From an uncultured Eubacteriales bacterium (lineage in GTDB: Bacteria; Bacillota; Clostridia; Oscillospirales; Acutalibacteraceae): DNA of 34,837 bases. Positions 1 to 8,187 of this stretch are shown here, one piece after another. Every line of letters begins with the position of its first letter. The stretch's first letter is position 1. The position numbers and the translations under genes are program-made. The DNA lies in NCBI GenBank assembly GCA_934456435.1, contig CAKSHH010000019.1:1-34837 (forward strand), written 5' to 3'. A model generated the notes under the pieces. The model saw nothing but the letters and a program-made list of their open reading frames with translations. It did no database searches and was not told where the DNA came from.

Positions 1-76
1 GCCTCAATAGCTCAGTTGGCAGAGCACGCGGCTGTTAACCGCGGTGTCACAGGTTCGAGCCCTGTTTGAGGCGCCA
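1..76 (+). tRNA. tRNA-Asn (anticodon GTT)
   Basis: The cloverleaf is complete. The acceptor stem GCCTCAA (1-7) pairs with TTGAGGC (66-72), followed by discriminator G73 and an encoded CCA (74-76). The D arm contains AGCTCAGTTGGCAGAGC, the anticodon loop reads CTGTTAA with GTT at its centre, and the T arm has GGTTCGAGCC. It delivers asparagine to AAC/AAT codons. No integrase or attachment-site duplication is visible beside it. Confidence 0.97.
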
Positions 77-78
77 TA

Positions 79-127
79 AAAGAAGGGTAATTTTGATACA
101 ATATCAAAGTTACTCTTCTTTGTTTTT
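79..127 (+). terminator. rho-independent terminator after tRNA-Asn
   Basis: A nearly perfect long hairpin lies between 79 and 121: the arm AAAGAAGGGTAATTTTGATA pairs with the arm ending TTACTCTTCTTT through two G-U pairs and a small loop. It is followed by GTTTTT (122-127). It starts directly after the tRNA CCA end, as expected for terminating tRNA transcription. The minus strand also leaves a short T run, so it may work in both directions. Confidence 0.8.
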
Positions 128-197
128 ATCACACCCCTTGCTGCCGAAGTCCTTGATATATTAGTATTTCAGGCAACTTTCACACGATTACTGACTT

Positions 198-240
198 ACA
201 CCCCTCGATAGTATAGATAACTAACGAGGGGTGTGCTTTT
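198..240. terminator. hairpin between tRNA and minus-strand operon, possible terminator
   Basis: ACACCCCTCG (198-207) pairs perfectly with CGAGGGGTGT (225-234), and an inner TAGT/ACTA pairing extends it. The plus strand continues GCTTTT. The hairpin sits just beyond the stop codon of the last minus-strand gene at 256, so it probably marks the end of that operon, although the minus strand has no clear T run after the stem. Confidence 0.5.
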
Positions 241-255
241 ATGGTATTACGTTTT

Positions 256-952
256 TTATTCCCACAGTTCGCCGCAAATTTGCCAGACGGGCTCGTTTTC
301 ATAATGCTCTCGGATGCTTTTCTTTGAGTATGATGAAACGTTGTTTTGGTCTGCGCCTGTATCAATCAGCAGTTTGAAAATGCGGCGCAGATCCTCCATC
401 ATTTCAGGTGTAATAGGTCTGCCCGGATAATATTCACCTGTATCCTGATTTTTGACAGGGCAGAGGTGATTCGCTTCCGATACGGCTTCCATTAAACAAT
501 TCCTGCCGTAATAGTCAGTCTGTGAAACGTCTTCACCGAGCTCCAACATTCTTTGAAGAAATTTGAATGCATCGTCCGATTCCTCTTTTGTGTGTTTCCA
601 TTCAAGGAGAAACGGCTCGGTGCTTTTTCCGTCCCACGCATAACGGCGGGCGTTCCATACAGCGGCATTCACGCCGTCAAAGAGAAACAGGGCGTGCTTC
701 TTCAGCCCACTTCTTATCGGGAATGTAATTGACATTTGCACCGCTTTCTAAAAGCAGCCATGCTATTTTTTTGTGACGTCCCGTGCAAAGCGATACCTGC
801 AATGGCGACATTCCGCGTGTGTCAAGCGGTCTTTTAGGCGCTATTGCGTTGATTGCGGACGGGTCTGCCGTGATGATGTTTTTTACAGTCTCAAAATCAT
901 CATCACGGATTGCTTCAAATATTTTGATATGATTTGATCCTGATGCATTCAT
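256..952 (-). pseudogene. ankyrin-repeat protein, broken by a single-base frameshift
   Basis: Two overlapping reading frames together make one ankyrin protein of about 231 aa. The first part (952 down to 677) has a typical repeat, with SPLQVSLCTGRH and LLLESGANVN. The second (from about 690 to 256) continues with YYGRNCLMEAVSEAN and LLIDTGADQNN. The frames join cleanly if one T is removed from the minus-strand GTTTC at about 684-688, giving PVLFDGV. Ankyrin repeats bind protein partners; the partner here is unknown. The start ATG lies 4 nt after the stop of the preceding gene, so translation is probably coupled. The change could be real decay, slippage or an assembly error; it is too clean to be two separate genes. 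Confidence 0.75.
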
Positions 953-956
953 AATG

Positions 957-1523
957 TTATGCCCAAGGGTCGGAAGATTTAGGCTGGCGGATGTCGGTCA
1001 GGAGATACTGCTCCCAAAGAAGCCATGTTCCGTCACCCTTCATTCTGAGCTTGATCGGTCTCGGACTGTCCGCACCGCCGCACAGAATAAACAGTTTCAT
1101 ATATCCCTGTTCAGCCGCTGAAACGTGATTGCTTTCAACTGTAATTGTGAACGGTTGGGTCGGAGTGTAATCATTATTCGGCGTTGCACCTGCAAAATAG
1201 GAGAAGGGGATATAGGTTTTGTTCCCACGAAAACGGTCGTTAAGAAATGAAATATCCATTCCGTTGAGCGGACGCGGACCTCTGAGCCAATTAAGCATCT
1301 CTGTTCCTATATTCTTGTCGGCGGCGTATGCACACAGTGCCAGCACGGTGAGAGCGGCGGCTTGAAACGGTGTATCAAGGCTTGCCTCGGGGAGCGCCTG
1401 CATTTCGGCAAGGCTTTCGGGCAGTGCGGAAAATGTAAATGTTTCCCTTTTGTTACCCGCGGATTGTACGGCAGAAACGACTGCCTGCTGTGCTGTGTTT
1501 TTTAATTTATCAAAAATTCCCAT
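957..1523 (-). CDS. DUF6935-like protein of unknown function
   Basis: This encodes 188 aa starting MGIFDKLKNTAQQ. The start at 1523 is chosen because GGAGG lies 6 nt upstream; the longer frame starting at 1565 has no comparable site. The protein has an Ala/Leu-rich segment (FQAAALTVLALCAYA) and a conserved-looking middle with LNWLRGPRPLNGMDISFLNDRF, then a beta-rich end with GYMKLFILCGGADSPRPIKL and WLLWEQYLL. The pattern recalls DUF6935, a family seen in gut Clostridia next to TM2 and zinc-ribbon proteins. There is no signal peptide or membrane segment, so it is probably cytoplasmic. Its stop lies 4 nt before the ankyrin gene. The family name is from memory; no function is known to me. Confidence 0.75.
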   Translation of the reverse strand: MGIFDKLKNTAQQAVVSAVQSAGNKRETFTFSALPESLAEMQALPEASLDTPFQAAALTVLALCAYAADKNIGTEMLNWLRGPRPLNGMDISFLNDRFRGNKTYIPFSYFAGATPNNDYTPTQPFTITVESNHVSAAEQGYMKLFILCGGADSPRPIKLRMKGDGTWLLWEQYLLTDIRQPKSSDPWA

Positions 1524-1574
1524 TGTATCCTCCAATCTGTTTTCCTTCATACCCTTAATCGGCATTGAAGGATT

Positions 1575-2879
1575 TTAACAAGATTCAGCTTTTATTTTCC
1601 ACTTTATGCTATCTTCGTGAAGGGTATAACCGCAATAAGAACAGCATCCGTTTTCATCGGGCAGGAAGTTCGCTCCGCAGCTCGGACATTCTTTTTCGGT
1701 AAAGAAATCACCGTCAGTCTTTCTTTTTTCCGGATTTCTTGCTCTTTGCAGGGTCAATTTCTTTTTAATTTTTTTTGTAAACGGCTTTTGATTCTCGGGA
1801 AGGAATGTTTTGGTTCCGTAAATTTCAGCCGTAACTTTTGTTATCTCGTCTGTATTCGCAACCTTTAAAAGCTTGATTGTATCAACGCTGAAATCAAGTA
1901 TATCCTTGTCGCTTTCATTTTTCAAAAAGTATTCGTTTAAGCAGGCTCTGAGGTAATTCTCTGAGTATCCTACGATTTTTTTCGCAAGGTTGTCTTGCTT
2001 AACTTTTCCGTAGATAATAGGCGAGACAATCACTCCCAAAGCAAGAATCGCCGTACCGACGCCGGCCGCAAGGGAAATCTCGGTGTCCTCGATTAAATAT
2101 AAGCAAAGAAAGACACATACGAAAAGTATAAAGCCGGACACGATAAGCTGTAAAAATCTTTTCAGGTTTGTACTGATAGATTCATAGATCTCGAACGACT
2201 CGGTCTGCCAATCGTGAAACTCGTTTTTAATAACGGCGCCGCAGTATTCGCAGGTAACCTGCTGACTGTCAAGCTTGACACTTGCACCGCAGGACGGGCA
2301 GGTTATTCTTAACATATCGTTATAATAGCTTTTCTTTTTTTCTTTTTGATCGGCGAGGCGAACGTGTCTTGACTGGAGTATTCTGAGATATGAGTTTTTA
2401 CGGTATATCTCATGCTGAACCGTGTTGTCTTTGGTTGACTCGAAACGCTCCAGTGTGCTACATTTTAAAACCGATTCACGCCATTCTCTGCCGTCATCGT
2501 TCCATGTTTCAAAGTCATTTTTAGGAACGGGGACAACATCAGTAACGTAAATTTTGCGGCAAAGCTTATTCCTGTTAAGTCTGTTGATTTGACTGACGAT
2601 TTTTTTTCGGAATGCCATATCCATTCTTGGCGGAAGAAGGTCTTGATCCGCTTTTCCGAGCGGTATCAGAATTCTTTCAAAGGCTTTTCTTATATCTTTT
2701 CGGATTTTTGAATTTCGAAGGGGAGTGTCCTTTTTCGCAAGCAATCTTTCAAGCTTGGCCTTTTTTAAATTCTGCGGACGGTATGCCGAAAAATCTATAA
2801 CAAGAATTTTATCGCCGATATAGTATGTACATAATATTGCAAAGGAAGCCGCAATTAACAGTGATACTGATAAACCCAT
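1575..2879 (-). CDS. membrane protein with two zinc ribbons
   Basis: This encodes 434 aa. It has an N-terminal hydrophobic segment (about 3-22), then a basic soluble region. A first zinc ribbon uses C194, C197, C210 and C213. Two membrane segments follow (about 245-263 and 270-290), then a second soluble domain (about 300-380). The C-terminal zinc ribbon uses C398, C401, C413 and C416. The 300-380 part is the kind of region annotated as Tim44-like in similar Clostridial proteins, but I cannot confirm that here. Zinc ribbons of this type are structural or mediate protein contact. The start has AGAGG upstream. It lies 15 nt after the stop of the 2895-3425 gene, so the two are very likely cotranscribed. 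Confidence 0.8.
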   Translation of the reverse strand: MGLSVSLLIAASFAILCTYYIGDKILVIDFSAYRPQNLKKAKLERLLAKKDTPLRNSKIRKDIRKAFERILIPLGKADQDLLPPRMDMAFRKKIVSQINRLNRNKLCRKIYVTDVVPVPKNDFETWNDDGREWRESVLKCSTLERFESTKDNTVQHEIYRKNSYLRILQSRHVRLADQKEKKKSYYNDMLRITCPSCGASVKLDSQQVTCEYCGAVIKNEFHDWQTESFEIYESISTNLKRFLQLIVSGFILFVCVFLCLYLIEDTEISLAAGVGTAILALGVIVSPIIYGKVKQDNLAKKIVGYSENYLRACLNEYFLKNESDKDILDFSVDTIKLLKVANTDEITKVTAEIYGTKTFLPENQKPFTKKIKKKLTLQRARNPEKRKTDGDFFTEKECPSCGANFLPDENGCCSYCGYTLHEDSIKWKIKAESC

Positions 2880-2894
2880 AAAATTACCTCTGAT

Positions 2895-3425
2895 TTATTG
2901 CTTGTCGATCATTTCGTTTTCATTTTTCTTTTTTCGGTCATCGGTCACAAGTTCGTATACCATTATCACAACAAGGAACATACCGACAGGGATTGCCGCA
3001 CAATAGAGAAGAAAATCAACAGGATTTCCCTCCGGGGTAAGTTTATATTGTCCTTTGGAATTTTTGTAAACCTCGACAAGGATCTTATCACCTTTTCTTA
3101 ATTTATCATAGGTGTACATTTTTGTGGGGTTGCTTGACCAGGCACGCTCTTCATATTTTCCCTTATAGGTTTTTCCGTCAACAACGTATGAAACTTTAAA
3201 TTTATATGTTGTATACTTAACATCGCCTAAATCATCTTTAGTGTCGCTGGTTGAAAAGTCATCAATAACTGCGGAAAGTTTTCGAATATCGGTTGCGTTT
3301 TTATAATCTCTGCTTTCAATTCTGCTCGAAACAACTCCGTAAATGCCGGCGACAATCAAGCTGACGCCGACGACTATAATAAATATAGTCATTTTAATAT
3401 CTTTTTTTTCTTTTAATTTACTCAT
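2895..3425 (-). CDS. DUF3592-like two-pass membrane protein
   Basis: This encodes 176 aa starting MSKLKEKKDIKMT. The start at 3425 is chosen because AAAAGGAG lies 8 nt upstream; the extended frame to 3476 lacks one. It has a membrane segment near residues 12-33 (MTIFIIVVGVSLIVAGIYGV), an extracytoplasmic beta domain with YTTYKFKVSYVVDGKTYKG and KGDKILVEVYKNSKGQYKL, and a second membrane segment near the C-terminus (FLLYCAAIPVGMFLVVIMVY). The final tail is charged. This layout and the V-DG-TY-G pattern match DUF3592-type proteins, whose role is not known. It belongs to the same tight minus-strand train as its neighbours. Confidence 0.75.
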   Translation of the reverse strand: MSKLKEKKDIKMTIFIIVVGVSLIVAGIYGVVSSRIESRDYKNATDIRKLSAVIDDFSTSDTKDDLGDVKYTTYKFKVSYVVDGKTYKGKYEERAWSSNPTKMYTYDKLRKGDKILVEVYKNSKGQYKLTPEGNPVDFLLYCAAIPVGMFLVVIMVYELVTDDRKKKNENEMIDKQ

Positions 3426-3489
3426 AACAAGATCTCCTTTTTGCAAGCAGGACTGTACCCGAAAATGCTCAGGCACAGTCCCCGAATTT

Positions 3490-4146
3490 TTAAGCCATAA
3501 CTATCTTAAGGCTGTCAAGAAGCTCTTTGATAAACGGGTCGTCAGCTTTGATATTCTTATTATTGATTTCAAGCTTGACAAGAAGTCCCGTTGTATCCGA
3601 TGTACCTCTGTTTGCATATGTAACAAAGAAGTCCTTCTCATAGTAGTCTGTTGTAACATGAATAGTCGAATAGGTGTTTTCACCGTATTGAGCATCTTTG
3701 CCGATTTCAGATTTTCCGTTTTTATAGGTCTGAAGGTTGCAAAGCTTTATCGTGTTTTCAACAGCCTCTTCCTGACTGCGAACCATGTTTCGGGCTGTAG
3801 CGGTAAGAGTCGCAATAGATGAGTATGAGCCATCCTTATAAATAGACAGAGTAACATTGCCCTTGAGCGGATTTTTTGAATCTTTACTAAAAGAATCAAC
3901 CTCATATTTGTAGCCGGACGGAAGCTTGAGAGTGATAAACTCTGCGTTGATATCTGCAGGTCCGTTGCCTTTGTCACCATTCTTTATTCCTGCCGCTGTT
4001 GTTACTTCGGCTGTCGTGTTTTCGGTCTTATCAGCTGCGGGGGTATTTCCTGTTGTGTTTTCCTTACCGTCGCCGTCAGCCTTTCCGCAAGCAAAAAGAC
4101 TGAGTGAAACAGCAAAAATCATGAGTAATGCCAGGACTTTTTTCAT
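3490..4146 (-). CDS. lipoprotein with Thr-rich linker and C-terminal beta domain
   Basis: This encodes 218 aa. It has a lipoprotein signal peptide ending in the lipobox LFAC with the lipid-bearing cysteine at position 20. A low-complexity Thr/Asn/Lys linker (about 22-62) would span the cell wall. A globular domain follows (about 68-218) beginning ITLKLPSGYKYEV. It should be anchored on the outer face of the membrane. The GAGAGGG ribosome site lies upstream of the ATG. The overall plan resembles the lipoprotein at 6471-7109 in the same gene train, so the two may be distant paralogues. No catalytic motif was recognised and no function is assigned. Confidence 0.85.
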   Translation of the reverse strand: MKKVLALLMIFAVSLSLFACGKADGDGKENTTGNTPAADKTENTTAEVTTAAGIKNGDKGNGPADINAEFITLKLPSGYKYEVDSFSKDSKNPLKGNVTLSIYKDGSYSSIATLTATARNMVRSQEEAVENTIKLCNLQTYKNGKSEIGKDAQYGENTYSTIHVTTDYYEKDFFVTYANRGTSDTTGLLVKLEINNKNIKADDPFIKELLDSLKIVMA

Positions 4147-4176
4147 GTTAATCGACCCTCTCTCTTTTTTAATTTT

Positions 4177-4821
4177 TTATTTTTTTTGAATGGGATTGCC
4201 GTCTTTGTCGGTGAATTTGCCGGTAATGATTTTTATCAGGTCAACAAGCACACCGATGCCGAAAACGCCGGCGGTGAGAATATAAAGAATACCCGATCCT
4301 ACTTTACCTGCATAGAAACGGTGTGCACCGATTCCGCCGAGGAAAAGGCAGAGAAGAAGGGCTACAAGCCAATCTTTTTCGGCCTGTCCGCCGTTGGCAC
4401 CAACGGGTGCTACATAATCTTCAACCTGCTCGCCGTTGAGTATCTTTTTAACCTTTTCGGTCACTTCGTCAAGATACTCGCCTCTTTCAATAGGAAGATT
4501 AGCTACACCTTTTATGCCTTTTTGCATTACGCTGTTTTTGTCAACGCGCATACCGTTGACGGTCGTTTTGTTCTCCTGAATGTTTGCCATGACCTTGATT
4601 TTGTTGCCGTCCTTGACAAAGACCCAAATCGTAACATCGAGGTTCGGTTCTTTCTCAAAAGAAATGCGCTTTCCGGGGATTCCCTCTTTGATTTTGAAGG
4701 GCATTTTAAAAGCCGAAGCACGTGCGCTGAGCTTTTCGTATACCTCTTCAACGGTGGTTGAATAAGAGAGTTCAAACTCTCTCGGGGCTGTTGCCGTTGC
4801 AATTGATTTAATGTCTGCCAT
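4177..4821 (-). CDS. TM2-domain protein
   Basis: This encodes 214 aa starting MADIKSIATATAPREF. The start at 4821 has GGAGG 8 nt upstream; the alternative at 4836 would place the ribosome site inside the gene. Residues 1-140 form a soluble alpha/beta region. Residues about 148-207 are a TM2 domain: two hydrophobic helices joined by a polar turn with GGIGAHRFYAGK, then ILYILTAGVFGIGVLVDLI. TM2 proteins are small two-helix membrane proteins; the bacterial ones usually have no assigned role. It sits 30 nt upstream of the lipoprotein at 3490-4146 and is probably cotranscribed with it. Confidence 0.88.
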   Translation of the reverse strand: MADIKSIATATAPREFELSYSTTVEEVYEKLSARASAFKMPFKIKEGIPGKRISFEKEPNLDVTIWVFVKDGNKIKVMANIQENKTTVNGMRVDKNSVMQKGIKGVANLPIERGEYLDEVTEKVKKILNGEQVEDYVAPVGANGGQAEKDWLVALLLCLFLGGIGAHRFYAGKVGSGILYILTAGVFGIGVLVDLIKIITGKFTDKDGNPIQKK

Positions 4822-4869
4822 AGTTTTTTCCTCCAATATATTATTCCGTGCTTTAGTTTACACGGTAGG

Positions 4870-5352
4870 TTATGATTTTCGGCACTTTTCTGCCAAAGTG
4901 CGTAATTCATTTACCAAATCTTCGTTATATATTTCCGCATTGATTTCTGTGCCGTCGTTCATCTTAAAATAAAGATAGTATCCGCCGCCGTCGAGAACAA
5001 AGGCTTTAATTCGCGGAGGTTTATACTTCTGAGCTTGTAAAATAAGGTCCTGCTCTTTCACAACGTCAAGTATTGCCACGGCATCCTTTGCGTTTATTTT
5101 TTTATCCTCAAATTCGACTCTTGGATTTTCATAGTCGTAGGAATAGTTTGCATCAAAAAGCCATTCTTCATTTTCTTTTTTGAGAGAATAAACATAAGAA
5201 TCCGTGTAGCTCATTGACGAACAGGAAAAACTGATTACACTCACATCCGCCGCAGTGTATTTTTTCTTTGCTCCGCAGCCGAAAAGACCTATAGGTAATA
5301 ACAGCATAAGCAAAAATAAGCTCGCTTTTTTAATGCAGTCTGCTCGCTTCAA
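4870..5352 (-). CDS. small lipoprotein, TTG start, coupled to upstream gene
   Basis: This encodes about 160 aa. I place the start at a TTG (5352), 1 nt after the stop codon of the DUF4428 gene, with GGAG 12 nt upstream inside that gene. It then reads MKRADCIKKASLFLLMLLL and ends its signal peptide with the lipobox LFGC (cysteine 26). The longer open frame to 5607 is merely the other frame of the upstream gene. The mature part is about 130 residues, with SFSCSSMSYTDSYVYSLKKE and IKAFVLDGGGYYLYFKMNDG, and looks beta rich. Function is unknown; the location is the outer membrane face. The unusual start and junction suggest translational coupling. Confidence 0.7.
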   Translation of the reverse strand: MKRADCIKKASLFLLMLLLPIGLFGCGAKKKYTAADVSVISFSCSSMSYTDSYVYSLKKENEEWLFDANYSYDYENPRVEFEDKKINAKDAVAILDVVKEQDLILQAQKYKPPRIKAFVLDGGGYYLYFKMNDGTEINAEIYNEDLVNELRTLAEKCRKS

Positions 5353-5353
5353 A

Positions 5354-6445
5354 TTACAAGCGTGCTCCGCATTCGGGGCAGAATTTCGGCATAGGCTGAC
5401 CGTTTGCCGGAGTCCATCCGCAGCTCGGGCAGCGTGAAGGCGTTGCTGCAGGCTTTGCACAGCCGCAGCCTTGGCAGAATTTGCCTTCGTTGCGTGTGCC
5501 GCAGGATGAGCAAATCCAAGAAGCGTCAACTGTTTGCGGTGTAACGGGTGCAGCATTATTATAGGCGTTGCTTTGAACCTGAGCGGATGCAGCGGCGTAG
5601 GCGGCATTTTGAACCGGGCTGCCTGTAAATCCGCCCATGTTTTGCTGCGGCTGACCGTAGCCCTGATTCATTTGATTGAAGCCTTGGTTAACGGGAGCTC
5701 CGCCTTGCTTGATTTGCTGGCAAAGCTGCATGATCTGGACAGCAGTCTCATAAGCATTCATAAGCTCCATTTGATTGCCGGAAGAGATGAATGAAGTTGC
5801 GCTGAAACTGATCGGGTCGGTGATATACGGGTCGGTAACACGGAAGCAAACCCTGATGTTGCTGACCTCGCGAACTCCGCTTGATGTGGAGTATGAATTT
5901 GAGTTGCGAACAAACGGCTGAGCGGCGAGGGGAACGTTGAGCATGGAGTTGTTCATGTTCATCATGTTGTTCATCCCGTTGATCATTCCGCCGAAGCTGT
6001 TAGAATTGTTAAGCTGTCTGTTGTCAAAATTATCCCTGTTGTCGGGGATACCGTCGTTGTCGGAATCCGCAAGTGTCCTGTAATCCTGCTCGATCCAGAA
6101 ATCCTGAAGCTGGGAAAAGTCGAATACCTGCGGATTGCCGCTCTTGAAATCTCTGTTGTCAATGGCGAAGATAAACCAGCGGTTGTTGAAATCAGCCTGA
6201 AGCGCGTTGTTTCTTCCGCCTGCTGTTGTCGTGCAGTTGAACTGCTGATATTTCTGCTTGTTTTGCTCTCTCTGCTCAAGATGATTTTTAACATCCTGTA
6301 CTGTTCTCTGCTTCCAGCCGCTTGTGAACGAACCTAACTTGTGCTTACAGTCGGAGCAAAGCTGACCGTCGGAAAGCTTTCTTTGAGTAAGCATATTAAC
6401 TTTTTCACCGCAAATGTCGCAGAATTTTTTATCAAACAATCCCAT
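5354..6445 (-). CDS. DUF4428 protein with C-terminal zinc ribbons
   Basis: This encodes 363 aa. It opens with a DUF4428-type zinc finger (C9, C12, C30, C33; MGLFDKKFCDICGEK). A calcium-loop-like segment, DSDNDGIPDNRDNFDN, lies at about 127-142 and resembles thrombospondin type 3 repeats. Asn/Met-rich and Gln/Gly-rich low-complexity stretches follow (about 145-170 and 245-290). The C-terminus has two four-cysteine ribbons (WICSSCG...FCQGCG and RCPSCGW...FCPECG). There is no signal or membrane helix, so it is probably cytoplasmic. GGAGG precedes the ATG. Such proteins occur next to TM2 and DUF6935 genes in gut Clostridia; a scaffold or sensor role is possible but inferred. Confidence 0.85.
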   Translation of the reverse strand: MGLFDKKFCDICGEKVNMLTQRKLSDGQLCSDCKHKLGSFTSGWKQRTVQDVKNHLEQREQNKQKYQQFNCTTTAGGRNNALQADFNNRWFIFAIDNRDFKSGNPQVFDFSQLQDFWIEQDYRTLADSDNDGIPDNRDNFDNRQLNNSNSFGGMINGMNNMMNMNNSMLNVPLAAQPFVRNSNSYSTSSGVREVSNIRVCFRVTDPYITDPISFSATSFISSGNQMELMNAYETAVQIMQLCQQIKQGGAPVNQGFNQMNQGYGQPQQNMGGFTGSPVQNAAYAAASAQVQSNAYNNAAPVTPQTVDASWICSSCGTRNEGKFCQGCGCAKPAATPSRCPSCGWTPANGQPMPKFCPECGARL

Positions 6446-6470
6446 AAAATGTTCCTCCCTTTAAATGAGC

Positions 6471-7109
6471 TTAATTACTTTTTTCTACCTTAATGCTCTT
6501 TAATATAGCTTCTTCAATGCTTTTCATTTCGGAAACATCGTCGTCATATAATTTTTCAAGTCTGAAGTTAACGACATATGTTTCATCGCCGCAAGGAACA
6601 TCAAGGTAATATATATGCTGCGTTTTTGAATTTCCGGAATATGTGTTGACCTTTAAAATGCCCTTAAAACCGGCGATTTCGCACGCTTTATACTTTTTAT
6701 CATCATCTTCTTCACCTTTATTTAACTTTTCGGCAACCTCAAGGCTTGTTTTACCCATGATAGAACCGTCTTTGATGGTGATATTGAATTTTTTGTCATT
6801 TCCTTCGACGGTAATTGTAGAGTTGAAGGAATCGTATTTTCCGTCAGGAACAACGGAGCTTTCAAATTTTGCTTTATCAATTTTGACGGTATTTTCAAGT
6901 TTGGGAATTGTAATTTTTACGCTCTTGCCGGTAGTGATAAACTCGTCGGCTGCCGCCGCTGTTGTTGTAGCCGTATCGGAAGGAGCAACGGTTGTTGCCG
7001 AAGTTGTCGGGGCGTCGGAAGGGGAATTTCCTCCGTCTTTGCCGCAGGCACAAAGCCCGAATGTCATAATCACAGCAAGAATTGCCGACATTATTTTTAG
7101 TTTTTTCAT
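6471..7109 (-). CDS. lipoprotein with Thr/Ala-rich linker
   Basis: This encodes 212 aa. The signal peptide ends in the lipobox LCAC, with the modified cysteine at 22. A Ser/Thr/Ala-rich linker (about 24-58) leads to a beta-rich domain starting KSVKITIPKLENTVKI. The mature domain has repeated Lys/Asp-rich strands and ends with EEAILKSIKVEKSN, recalling the end of the 3490-4146 protein (LLDSLKIVMA). The two may be diverged copies. It lies 25 nt upstream of the DUF4428 gene and is likely in the same transcript. No enzyme motif is visible. Confidence 0.85.
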   Translation of the reverse strand: MKKLKIMSAILAVIMTFGLCACGKDGGNSPSDAPTTSATTVAPSDTATTTAAAADEFITTGKSVKITIPKLENTVKIDKAKFESSVVPDGKYDSFNSTITVEGNDKKFNITIKDGSIMGKTSLEVAEKLNKGEEDDDKKYKACEIAGFKGILKVNTYSGNSKTQHIYYLDVPCGDETYVVNFRLEKLYDDDVSEMKSIEEAILKSIKVEKSN

Positions 7110-7245
7110 AACAAATCACCTTTTATTTTTGTTTGTATTTATCATCAACGGATAATCGCACTCGGGGAACAGAGCTTTTTAAAAGCTCATCCGAATGCTT
7201 CCGCGTATGACTCGGTAAGTCACATTATAGAGAGGTTCGAAAGAA
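7110..7245 (-). promoter_or_regulatory. gap in the minus-strand train with possible internal promoter
   Basis: This is the largest gap within the train. On the minus strand it holds a TATAAT hexamer (7224-7229) without a convincing -35 box, a short TGACT/AGTCA hairpin, and the palindrome GAGCTTTTAAAAAGCTC, which has no following T run. It may hold an internal start or a processing site, but no complete signal can be supported. Confidence 0.3.
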
Positions 7246-8142
7246 TTATCCTCTTCCGAGAACTTCCCATTTGTCATTCAACGTATCATAAAAATATATA
7301 AGGTTGTCACAAACTCCATAATAACGTTCTCTGACGAATTGGTCGTCTCTGTCTGTGCCGAGTGCAAAAATCCAGCACGGACGGCCGTCAATTTCACGGA
7401 TCTGTCCTGTATATTGCACGCTCATGCCTTTATTTATATAGTATTGAACCTCTTGAGACTCCGAAAGAATCTCACGGGCAATTTCAACGTTTCTATCCTC
7501 GGGTTCGCTGTTGTCGCCGTAATCTGTGTATACGGAAAAATCATAGAATTTTTCAGCGACAAGATGTCCGTCCATTCCGGACAGCATCGGGAATACCGAA
7601 AAAGAGTCATTTCCTTTTTTAAAATACAGCGATACATTTGAGTGTATTTCACTTTCATTGCAGCGCAGTAAAAAATAATCAATTCCGTTTCCGCTGTAAT
7701 TATAGAGCGCATCGTCGGTCTTTACGGAATATTCACCGTTATCAGTTATTTCCGCCCGATAAACGGAGGCACTGTATTTAACATCGGCAATAACTACCGC
7801 ATAAAGCTCCGCACCGCCCGCATTGACAAGGGGAGATTCGCATAGGAAATCGTATTTATCCGCATACTGACTGTTCTTTACAAAATTGAGAACTTCTTTT
7901 TCGTTCGCCTCATGGCCGACGTAACCGATATAGGCGATTCCGACGGCTTCTTTGTTATCAAGAATTGTTTTTTGAAGCTTTGATAAATCGGTGTCGTTTT
8001 GCACGGTCGTCGCATGGGAGGTATCGGTTGTTTGGCTTTCGGTCAAATCAGGATTATCTGTCGGTTTTGCTCTGCATCCGGAAGCCGAGGCAAGCATAAT
8101 TAAAGCAATAAGTAAGGTTATAATATATTTATTCAATTTCAT
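7246..8142 (-). CDS. lipoprotein of unknown function
   Basis: This encodes 298 aa. The signal peptide ends with ASGC (cysteine 23), followed by a Thr/Asp linker (about 25-52). Two mature segments are visible: about 55-190, containing AVGIAYIGYVGHEANEKEV and YAVVIADVKYSASVYRAE, and about 215-298, containing GRPCWIFALGTDRDDQFVRERYYGVCD. The second part, which reads as a beta sheet around a Cys pair, resembles PepSY-like or repeat lipoprotein domains, but I cannot assign it. It follows the receiver-like gene by 45 nt and is probably cotranscribed. AAAGGCGG lies about 10 nt before the ATG. Confidence 0.8.
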   Translation of the reverse strand: MKLNKYIITLLIALIMLASASGCRAKPTDNPDLTESQTTDTSHATTVQNDTDLSKLQKTILDNKEAVGIAYIGYVGHEANEKEVLNFVKNSQYADKYDFLCESPLVNAGGAELYAVVIADVKYSASVYRAEITDNGEYSVKTDDALYNYSGNGIDYFLLRCNESEIHSNVSLYFKKGNDSFSVFPMLSGMDGHLVAEKFYDFSVYTDYGDNSEPEDRNVEIAREILSESQEVQYYINKGMSVQYTGQIREIDGRPCWIFALGTDRDDQFVRERYYGVCDNLIYFYDTLNDKWEVLGRG

Positions 8143-8187
8143 TATGTCATCCGCCTTTCTTTAAGCCTGCAGTTTTTATCGGTTCGT

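Noticed and set aside
1..76. tRNA-Asn as an integration site for a mobile island
   Set aside because: No integrase gene and no duplicated tRNA 3' end were seen in the window.
684..688. Programmed frameshifting in the ankyrin gene
   Set aside because: There is no slippery heptamer with a following structure, and a one-base indel in a T run explains it more simply.
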